This document shows positions 1 to 4,889 of a stretch of 7,428 bases of DNA, in pieces. Origin of the DNA: Peptococcaceae bacterium BRH_c23 (lineage in GTDB: Bacteria > Bacillota_B > Desulfitobacteriia > Desulfitobacteriales > Desulfitobacteriaceae); assembly GCA_000961805.1 (NCBI GenBank), contig LADV01000143.1, forward strand, positions 1-7,428, read 5' to 3'. Each line of letters opens with the position of its first letter. Position 1 is the first letter of the stretch. The notes under the pieces were generated by a model. That model saw only the letters and a list, made by a program, of their open reading frames with translations, made no database searches and was not told where the DNA came from. The translations under genes and the position numbers were made by a program.

Positions 1-647
1 GCTAGGATCGTCCAACGACGAGTAATCCTAATCCACTCATCTCCGGCATTTTTGGTAATCAGTGCCGTCATCCCGTAAGCGAAGGGTATGGTAAACCCGA
101 CGTAGCCTAGGTAAGTAGTGACCGGATGGATTACCATGCCTGGGTTTTGTAGCATCGGATTCATACCTGCTCCGGCACTTACTATAGCTCCTGGGTACCA
201 GCCACTAACCCGTTCAAAGGGATTCGTCAAAAACGCTAGAACAAAGAGAAAAAAGGCTGAGTTAAAGAGCAAAATTCCACTGGCATAAGGCGCCATCAGC
301 TTTCCTTTACGCGAATAGGCAACGATTACCGTATACCAAGATAGTAGGAACAGCCAAAGCAACAAGGAACCGGAATTACCCGCCCACCAAGCAGAAAATC
401 GATAGAAGCTCGGTAAATCACGACTTGTGTATTCATAAACATATTTGATGCTGTAATCTCCACTCATGAGAAAGAAGATTAGGATTAAGCTAACCACAGT
501 GCTGAGAAAAGCCACTGCTAAAGTTGCACCTTTAGCGCTCCCCAATAAGGCTTGATTCTTAGTACGAATGGCCATTAGGAACGCGATCATTCCATATATA
601 CTCAAAACCAGAGCCAAAACTATTGAAAAATAGCCTACTTCAGCCAT
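1..647 (-). CDS. ccmF: CcmF-type cytochrome c heme lyase subunit, N-terminal 215 codons (3' part outside window)
   Basis: CcmF is the polytopic membrane component of System I cytochrome c maturation that receives heme from holo-CcmE and attaches it to apocytochrome c outside the membrane. The visible part has several hydrophobic segments, the family-typical WWAGNSGSLLLW stretch (about residues 87-98), and NPMLQNPGMVIHP (163-175) followed by a GYVGFTIPFA segment. H174 matches the conserved periplasmic-side heme-ligand histidine of the family. The sequence stops at residue 215, just before the expected tryptophan-rich WWD motif, so this is an edge truncation and not a broken gene. The ATG at 647 is the first possible start after an in-frame TGA; a GGAG lies about 12 bases upstream, a rather long spacing. 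It lies 30 bases downstream of ccmE and is surely cotranscribed. CcmF, CcsA and NrfE are related, but the LQNPGMVIHP context and the ccmE neighbour favour CcmF. Confidence 0.93.
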   Translation of the reverse strand, partial: MAEVGYFSIVLALVLSIYGMIAFLMAIRTKNQALLGSAKGATLAVAFLSTVVSLILIFFLMSGDYSIKYVYEYTSRDLPSFYRFSAWWAGNSGSLLLWLFLLSWYTVIVAYSRKGKLMAPYASGILLFNSAFFLFVLAFLTNPFERVSGWYPGAIVSAGAGMNPMLQNPGMVIHPVTTYLGYVGFTIPFAYGMTALITKNAGDEWIRITRRWTIL

Positions 648-677
648 TTGCGTACATCACTCCGATCTTGATTATTG

Positions 678-1142
678 CTACCGCTTTAGTCCTAGCGATC
701 TTAAAAACTTAGTAACCGCACCCTCCTGCTGAGATTGGTCTGCCTGCTCATATTTGGAAGGGCACTTGAGGTTAAGATTATCGGCCTGGAAAGTGCCATC
801 CTTGTTGAACTTACCTTCCACTACAGCCCCGGTTGCCTCTTGGAAATTATCGGGTTTGACATCGTTATAAATCACTATCAATCTCTTGTCGGGAGAGTTT
901 TCATCATAGATCTGAAACTTAAGTACGACCGGGTTACTTTTCCCGTCAAAGGTTGCCGTAGTGACATCAATTTTTCCTTCAATACGGTAATGCTTGCCAG
1001 GATCAACACTACCATTGATAGCTTCACTTACCTTTAGATAATAAGCTGCATTAGCAGTGCTAAACCCGGCAACTATCAAGTAGAAAACAGCGGCCACAAT
1101 TATAAGGATGCCAGCAGTTACTTTAAGGTTTTTTTGTCTCAT
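678..1142 (-). CDS. ccmE: CcmE heme chaperone, Cys-type (CxxxY) variant
   Basis: CcmE is the membrane-anchored heme chaperone that binds heme exported by CcmABC(D) and passes it to CcmF. The 154-residue product has a short basic N-terminus, one membrane anchor (about 9-31), then an OB-fold-like beta domain containing YYLKVSEA and YRIEGKI. Near the C-terminus the heme-binding motif reads C127-PSK-Y131. Enterobacterial CcmE has HxxxY, where the His binds heme covalently. A Cys-containing CxxxY variant is known from some sulfate reducers and archaea, and this gene belongs to that class. A charged tail of about 23 residues follows. The ATG at 1142 has a GGAGG seven bases upstream. It lies 18 bases after the 330-residue protein gene and 30 bases before ccmF. 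Confidence 0.94.
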   Translation of the reverse strand: MRQKNLKVTAGILIIVAAVFYLIVAGFSTANAAYYLKVSEAINGSVDPGKHYRIEGKIDVTTATFDGKSNPVVLKFQIYDENSPDKRLIVIYNDVKPDNFQEATGAVVEGKFNKDGTFQADNLNLKCPSKYEQADQSQQEGAVTKFLRSLGLKR

Positions 1143-1160
1143 TTACACGCCTCCAGTATA

Positions 1161-2153
1161 CTACTTACTATCTTCTTTAATTTCGGCCAAGAGCTGGTTA
1201 TAAGTGTCCACATCAATCTTGCCATCTAGCAACATTTGCCGAAGTTTCCTTTTTTCTTGATTTCCAGCTTCCGCCTTACTAAGCTTTTTAGATACTGGCC
1301 CTTTTTTCTTGGCTACGGTCCCTTTATAAGTACCCTGTGCAGGTTGCTTATCCCTATTGAGGCCTAAGATTAGGATACCGGCCAAGATAGCAACAAACAA
1401 CAAGATAGGGATTAGGACCTCCGGTTTACTAAGCTGACTATTCCATCCCGGTGATAAACTTTGAGGGTTACTCTCACCGATTTGTGGCTGGTCGAAGCTT
1501 GGTTTATTATCCGGCTTGGTATAGTCAACTTTGACAGCTACATTATCTTTAGGCGTCTGATTTTTATAGTTAAAGGAAAATCTATCCAACCCTTTAGAAT
1601 CTTTCCCAGTCATACTTGCAGCTGGAGTCGTGACAAAATTACTAGCGTTTTTCGGGGCTACAATGTTTAAATCCAAGTTATCTATATCATCTGTCGGAAA
1701 AAATATGTAGTTAAACGTCTTGTTTGGAGCAGCCGAACCATTATCGTAATAAAATTCTAAATAGGCCGGATACTTCTGGTTGGGAGCGATGTCTTTGGTG
1801 ATTTTCCAACTGAGCTTCACTTTGTTATCGTCTAGATCCTGAGTAGTATACGGCTGGCAGTCATGACCCCCCTGGTCAGTAATTTCGCATGCCATACCTA
1901 TTTCCGCTCCCTTAGGGATGATAAAGGAAATAAGGGTGTCTTTCTTTATAGTTTCAGTGCCAGGATTAATGAAGTCCCCTTGATAAATTACTAACGTTCT
2001 TGGGGCATCATATTCTGGTTTGACGTCTACTTGAAAGTTTGTGGCCTTTAGACTACCACTCTCTGCCCACGCAACATTAGGGCTAAGGTGACTTATACTT
2101 AAGCTTAGGAGAAGTAAAACTATCGTTAAAAGCAATTTTGTATTTGTTTTCAC
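1161..2153 (-). CDS. exported single-TM protein of unknown function with SHOCT-like cytoplasmic tail, in ccm operon
   Basis: I do not recognise a named family. The 330 residues show a signal peptide (hydrophobic about 7-22, likely cleavage after AWA at 30), an extracytoplasmic beta-rich region of about 215 residues, one transmembrane helix (about 246-265), and a basic cytoplasmic tail. The last 30 residues, with LRQMLLDGKIDVDTYNQLL, resemble the short amphipathic SHOCT-type motif often found at protein termini. Only two cysteines occur outside the membrane, C89 and C99, ten residues apart, so a disulfide is possible. The GTG start at 2153 has AAGGAGAG about eight bases upstream. The gene is 18 bases upstream of ccmE, so a role in heme delivery or apocytochrome handling is plausible by position only. 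No thioredoxin fold (CxxC) or CcmH-type LRCxxC motif is visible. Confidence 0.85.
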   Translation of the reverse strand: MKTNTKLLLTIVLLLLSLSISHLSPNVAWAESGSLKATNFQVDVKPEYDAPRTLVIYQGDFINPGTETIKKDTLISFIIPKGAEIGMACEITDQGGHDCQPYTTQDLDDNKVKLSWKITKDIAPNQKYPAYLEFYYDNGSAAPNKTFNYIFFPTDDIDNLDLNIVAPKNASNFVTTPAASMTGKDSKGLDRFSFNYKNQTPKDNVAVKVDYTKPDNKPSFDQPQIGESNPQSLSPGWNSQLSKPEVLIPILLFVAILAGILILGLNRDKQPAQGTYKGTVAKKKGPVSKKLSKAEAGNQEKRKLRQMLLDGKIDVDTYNQLLAEIKEDSK

Positions 2154-2247
2154 TTGTTAATCTCTCCTTGTGTTGTGAAGTTGTCCATTCCTTAATGCCC
2201 TAGATTAGAACCTCGATCCAATAGATGTGGCTTAAACTCAGGTAAAG

Positions 2248-2272
2248 AGGGATAGAGGGCTACCCTATCCCT
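2248..2272. other. intercistronic hairpin
   Basis: AGGGATAG (2248-2255) pairs perfectly with CTATCCCT (2265-2272) around a nine-base loop. It sits in the 173-base gap between the 64-residue miniprotein gene and the 330-residue protein gene, the largest gap inside the cluster. Neither strand has a proper T-run after it, so it is not a clear terminator. An mRNA-stabilising or attenuating role is possible. No convincing internal promoter was seen in the gap; a TTGACC (minus strand) just upstream of the hairpin has no good -10 partner. Confidence 0.4.
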
Positions 2273-2326
2273 TGGTCAAAAAGGAAATGTTTTATAACAT
2301 AGCATCACGAAAAATTAACTTAAAGC

Positions 2327-2521
2327 CTATTTGCTCTTATGACCACTGCAGCAACCCGCGTCACCTGTACTTCTATCCTGTAGATCTTTCTCAGGACTAT
2401 CGTGCCGTTGCCCATGTTTCTTCCCACCGCCACAACAACCCGCTCCCCCTGGCCGATGCATAAAGAGCATTATAGCGATGAACAAGAAAACCCACCAATT
2501 TTGACTGATAAATTGCCACAT
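2327..2521 (-). CDS. 64-residue membrane miniprotein with two CC pairs and histidines
   Basis: The protein starts with MWQFISQNWW and one transmembrane helix (about 9-22). A short hydrophilic tail follows with GCCGGG (C29, C30) and GCCSGH (C57, C58), plus H22, H36, H40 and H61. Small one-TM proteins with Cys/His/Gly-rich tails are common near metal-handling and copper or heme genes, but I cannot name this one. It is real by several signs: a strong GGGAGGG about ten bases upstream of the ATG, position 63 bases after ccdA on the same strand, and a composition (paired cysteines, charged tail) unlike a random frame. Paired cysteines and histidines suggest metal or heme binding or a thiol-redox partner of CcdA; this is inference. 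The opposite strand is also open here but lacks a ribosome binding site and any sensible protein features. Confidence 0.75.
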   Translation of the reverse strand: MWQFISQNWWVFLFIAIMLFMHRPGGAGCCGGGKKHGQRHDSPEKDLQDRSTGDAGCCSGHKSK

Positions 2522-2584
2522 TTTTCAATTCCCTCCCAAAGTAATTTATTCACTTCCACTAAACCCACAAAACGATAAATGTGT

Positions 2585-3337
2585 TCACATGCCCAGAGGC
2601 AAACGAGGCAGGAACTTAGCCAAGAAACCCGTCAGTTGAGTCAATTTGTCAGCGTAAATCACATACGAGATATAAAGCATTAGGAGGCCGGCTAGCCGTT
2701 CAACAACAATTTGCCAGCGACGCACCCTCTGCAAACTCTTCATAACCCAATTAAATGACATCCCTGCGATCATATACGGAATAGCCAGCCCTACGGAAAA
2801 AATAAACATAACTAACATTCCGCTGAACGGATTTTGAGTAGTGCCTGCTAAAGCTAGAATAGAGTAGAGAGTCGGGCCAATGCAATGGGAACAAGCAACG
2901 GCGAACAACAAGCCGACAACAAAGGATGACCAAGCACTGTATTTAGCCTTATTCCTTAACTTTTCGTAGAAGGCTGGTTCCCAGTGTAATTTAGCAAGAA
3001 ACGACAGATTGAAAACGCCCAAAAGCTTAAGCGATAAGATAAGGACAACTGTGCCACCCAAAATATTAAGCACGAACTGCCATTTACTGAGTATTGCACC
3101 AAGCTCTCCCGCAGCAGCTCCGGCAGCAGTAAACACCAGAGTAAAACCGCCGATAAAGGCTAGGGTATTCTTCAGAACTCGGCGACGCAGGAGTGCGTCC
3201 ATAGCCGTCTCTTTAAGTTGATCAGAAGTCAGCCCTGTAATCAGAGAAAAATAGACTCCTAACATCGGAATGATGCAGGGCGAGAGAAAAGAAAGAATTC
3301 CAGCAGCAAAAGCAATTGCTAATAACGACGTAGTCAA
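2585..3337 (-). CDS. ccdA: CcdA/DsbD-family transmembrane thiol-disulfide transporter
   Basis: CcdA moves reducing equivalents from cytoplasmic thioredoxin across the membrane to reduce apocytochrome c thiols or other extracytoplasmic thiols. The 250-residue protein has six to seven hydrophobic segments and the two family cysteines in typical context: LSPCIIP (C21) in the first helix and CIGPTL (C152) in a later helix. The length is normal for CcdA and shorter than DsbD, with no fused thioredoxin domain. An extra cysteine, C149, gives C-S-H-C where the family usually has a single Cys in a TPCIGP-like context. The start is TTG at 3337, since TAA is the only in-frame alternative upstream and AGGGTG lies five bases before it. 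It begins 21 bases after the GHH-motif gene. No thioredoxin-like partner (ResA/CcmG type) is visible in the window. Confidence 0.9.
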   Translation of the reverse strand: MTTSLLAIAFAAGILSFLSPCIIPMLGVYFSLITGLTSDQLKETAMDALLRRRVLKNTLAFIGGFTLVFTAAGAAAGELGAILSKWQFVLNILGGTVVLILSLKLLGVFNLSFLAKLHWEPAFYEKLRNKAKYSAWSSFVVGLLFAVACSHCIGPTLYSILALAGTTQNPFSGMLVMFIFSVGLAIPYMIAGMSFNWVMKSLQRVRRWQIVVERLAGLLMLYISYVIYADKLTQLTGFLAKFLPRLPLGM

Positions 3338-3358
3338 TGAATCACCCTGCTCTCGGTT

Positions 3359-3865
3359 TTAGTAAACCCATGTGAAGTTACGCATCGGAACTCTGACTAA
3401 ATTCTTAATGACAAGTGTAACCTGACTGCCGGGTTTCAGTTCACTTAAATCTGTACTTTGTACTCCTATTTCAGCCGAAACGTGATGACCTTCTCCGCTT
3501 TTATTTAAAACTTTAACGACAGCTGGCACAGTGGTTCCACTAATCTTTAGTTCAGTATTCTCAGTAAAATCGAAATCATCCAGATTGGTCATATGATTGC
3601 TCATCGATACCGCAAATTTCTGCATCGAAGAATTTGAACCTTCTTTTTCCCAGGTAACGGTAACATCTACTCCTCCTTGGGTATCAAATAGCGGTGCACT
3701 CTCCGAGCCAGCGACCGAAGGGCTGGAAGAACCAGAGTTGTTAATACTGGTTGTATTAGGAGCTTGCTGCGCTTGATTTTGCGTAGCTTCAACTGTTTGG
3801 AGACCCCACCAAACACCTGCCCCTAAAATAATAATTAACGCAGCTGCAAGTACTCTTACCTTCAA
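3359..3865 (-). CDS. membrane-anchored extracytoplasmic protein with GHH motif, first gene of the ccdA operon
   Basis: The 168-residue product has an N-terminal membrane anchor or uncleaved signal (about 4-21), a low-complexity Gln/Asn/Ser/Pro linker (about 28-60), and a compact C-terminal beta domain starting at GGVDVTVTW. Within that domain, FAVSMSNHMTNLDDFDF (H91, D96, D97) and GEGHHVSAEIGV (H127, H128) recall a family I remember as having F-V-x-D-T-H...D and GHH motifs, with no function I can name. The histidines and acidic residues would suit metal or heme binding, which is inference. There is no cysteine, so it is not a thioredoxin-like partner of CcdA. The start is TTG at 3865 with GGGGAG six bases upstream. 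It lies 21 bases before ccdA and about 70 bases after the predicted -10 box, so it is the first gene transcribed from the operator-promoter at 3943-3997. Confidence 0.82.
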   Translation of the reverse strand: MKVRVLAAALIIILGAGVWWGLQTVEATQNQAQQAPNTTSINNSGSSSPSVAGSESAPLFDTQGGVDVTVTWEKEGSNSSMQKFAVSMSNHMTNLDDFDFTENTELKISGTTVPAVVKVLNKSGEGHHVSAEIGVQSTDLSELKPGSQVTLVIKNLVRVPMRNFTWVY

Positions 3866-3942
3866 TCGTCTCTCCCCTTTACGAATAACAAAATTCCTAC
3901 ATCCAAGACATTTCTCCCTAGCAACTTGTCTTACTATCCCTA

Positions 3943-3997
3943 ATAATACTTACACAATCCGACTAAGCTGTGAATGAGTTGTGAATTTCCTATGAAT
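3943..3997 (-). promoter_or_regulatory. OmpR-family-type operator and promoter of the ccdA operon
   Basis: Read on the minus strand, three direct repeats ATTCATA, ATTCACA and ATTCACA begin at 3997, 3986 and 3975, an exact 11-base period. After the last repeat come exactly 20 bases and then a -10 box TATTAT (3948-3943). No good -35 hexamer exists at the expected place, which overlaps the last repeat, as in activator-dependent promoters of the PhoB/PhoP class. The repeats fit the TT(A/C/T)A(C/T)A direct-repeat pattern of Bacillus PhoP. On the other strand, GTTGTGAAT closely resembles the TTTGTGAAT motif I recall for the redox regulator ResD. The same layout occurs at 4834-4888. A weaker alternative promoter is TTGTGT with TAGTAA at 15 bases. 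Confidence 0.7.
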
Positions 3998-4065
3998 AAA
4001 ATAACTATTTTTCGTTAAATTTGTTCTAGACATAAACATGAATAGTATAATCCTTACCAAATGCC

Positions 4066-4103
4066 AAAAGGGCAGTTTCTCCCTGTGAAGATACTGCCCT
4101 TTT
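4066..4103. terminator. bidirectional rho-independent terminator
   Basis: AAAAGGGCAGT (4066-4076) pairs perfectly with ACTGCCCTTTT (4093-4103), and three more pairs (TCT with AGA) can form inside after a T-T mismatch, leaving an eight-base loop. A-run and T-run flank the stem on both strands, so it can stop transcription in either direction. It lies about 70 bases upstream of the ccdA-operon operator and insulates that operon from read-through on the minus strand. Confidence 0.8.
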
Positions 4104-4340
4104 CTAGCCTACCCTCTAGGCACCTGCTGGCCTCGCGACTTCCAAGTTAAGACAACGACGCAGATGGATCTCTTGGATCCTCTAACCGTGCGAATAATAG
4201 GTCCACATATTAACCGTAGGACAGTCGAGAATATTACTAAAGCTGACTTAAGGATCCGAAGTATAGAGGATCAGAATACCAAAATTTTAAAACATATTGT
4301 TGCGGAACCGTAAGATGTATGGATAACTTATATTAAATAG
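4104..4340. other. gene-free stretch with unexplained inverted and direct repeats
   Basis: No gene is supported here. The stretch contains a nine-base inverted repeat, GATCCTCTA (4176-4184) against TAGAGGATC (4264-4272); a direct repeat TAACCGT (4183-4189 and 4211-4217); two GGATCC palindromes (4175-4180 and 4252-4257); and a short GTCC/GGAC pair inside. This could be a folded RNA or a decayed sequence. I recognise no known riboswitch, tRNA or small RNA. A 49-codon plus-strand frame starting with ATG at 4164 and ending at 4313 has no ribosome binding site. Confidence 0.4.
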
Positions 4341-4344
4341 CAAA

Positions 4345-4370
4345 ATTCCTCCCACAAAAGAGGGAGGAAT
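4345..4370 (-). terminator. terminator of the 136-residue membrane protein gene
   Basis: ATTCCTCCC (4345-4353) pairs perfectly with GGGAGGAAT (4362-4370) around an eight-base loop. On the minus strand the stem is followed by TTTTGCTATTT, a moderately T-rich tail. It lies 21 bases after the stop codon of the gene at 4391-4801, so that gene is probably transcribed alone. Confidence 0.75.
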
Positions 4371-4390
4371 GCAATAAGTCTTAAAGCACA

Positions 4391-4801
4391 TTAATGCCCG
4401 TGGATATCTTTCTGTTGTTGCGGCTGCTGTTGTTGCTGTTGCTGAGATGGTGGGATGACGGCTGAGATCGCTTGCGGCAAGGATGTAATAACCAAAATAA
4501 TCGAGATAATGGAAGATATAAGATACACCCACGCTGAAGGACGGTCATAACTCCACTTACGTTTAGCAACAAGAATAAACCACACTGAAACAACGAGGGA
4601 GACAAGTAAAAAGATGATCTTTGTTGACGGAGATAGTGATAATAGACTTGAGCTTAGAGTGGTTAGACCCAATGCAATCAAAAGAGTATGAACCCAGTGG
4701 TGGGAAGAAGCTATAATTGCAAACAGAACTGAACCAATTGCTTTGATTATGCCTCTATCCTTTTTTGCTTTTACATCCAGAATTACTTCGCTTTTGCTCA
4801 T
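4391..4801 (-). CDS. small polytopic membrane protein with SHHWVH motif and Gln/His tail, function unknown
   Basis: I do not recognise a named family. The 136 residues give a short charged cytoplasmic-looking N-terminus, then three hydrophobic stretches (about 19-50, which may be two helices; 61-79; and 88-107). The first long stretch contains SSHHWVHTLL, with H34, H35 and H38 inside the membrane region, a pattern that could bind metal or heme. The C-terminus is a polar tail: seven glutamines, Pro, three glutamines, then KDIHGH. The Gln run is encoded by mixed CAA and CAG codons. The ATG at 4801 has AAGGAGGG eight bases upstream. A dedicated operator-promoter lies at 4834-4888 and a terminator at 4345-4370, so it is a single-gene unit apparently controlled like the ccdA operon. 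A link to metal handling or respiration is inference from that. Confidence 0.8.
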   Translation of the reverse strand: MSKSEVILDVKAKKDRGIIKAIGSVLFAIIASSHHWVHTLLIALGLTTLSSSLLSLSPSTKIIFLLVSLVVSVWFILVAKRKWSYDRPSAWVYLISSIISIILVITSLPQAISAVIPPSQQQQQQQPQQQKDIHGH

Positions 4802-4833
4802 ATGTGACCCTCCTTAGTTACTTCTACATCCTC

Positions 4834-4888
4834 AGTGTAACTCTCTAATTCGAGGATCTCATGAAAAAGCTATGAATTTCTCATGAAA
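4834..4888 (-). promoter_or_regulatory. OmpR-family-type operator and promoter of the 136-residue membrane protein gene
   Basis: On the minus strand, TTTCATG, ATTCATA and TTTCATG begin at 4888, 4877 and 4866, again at an exact 11-base period. Exactly 20 bases follow before a -10 box TACACT (4839-4834). The repeats and the 20-base gap match the module at 3943-3997. The first repeat ends one base short of the stop codon of the upstream histidine kinase gene (TAA at 4892-4890), so the operator fills the whole intergenic space before the promoter. Confidence 0.7.
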
Positions 4889-4889
4889 A

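Noticed and set aside
735..1037. Plus-strand open frame of 100 codons inside ccmE
   Set aside because: It is antisense to a well-recognised gene, with no ribosome binding site and no sensible protein features.
2272..2463. Plus-strand open frame of 63 codons opposite the CC/His miniprotein
   Set aside because: It starts in the intercistronic hairpin without a ribosome binding site, and the opposite strand has a strong one and a coherent membrane protein.
3009..3221. Plus-strand frame of 70 codons inside ccdA
   Set aside because: Antisense shadow of a clear CcdA gene, low-complexity and with no start signal.
4021..4051. Plus-strand promoter with TTGTTC and a perfect TATAAT (4046-4051)
   Set aside because: Spacing of 19 is poor, and any transcript would meet the terminator at 4066-4103 almost at once, with no gene beyond on that strand. 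A very short RNA cannot be fully excluded.
4164..4313. Plus-strand 49-codon open frame with protein-like composition
   Set aside because: No ribosome binding site, no recognised family, and the opposite orientation to every other gene in the window.
4287..4605. Minus-strand frames of 81 and 74 codons overlapping the 136-residue membrane protein gene
   Set aside because: They are alternative frames of a gene that has a strong ribosome binding site, promoter and terminator of its own.
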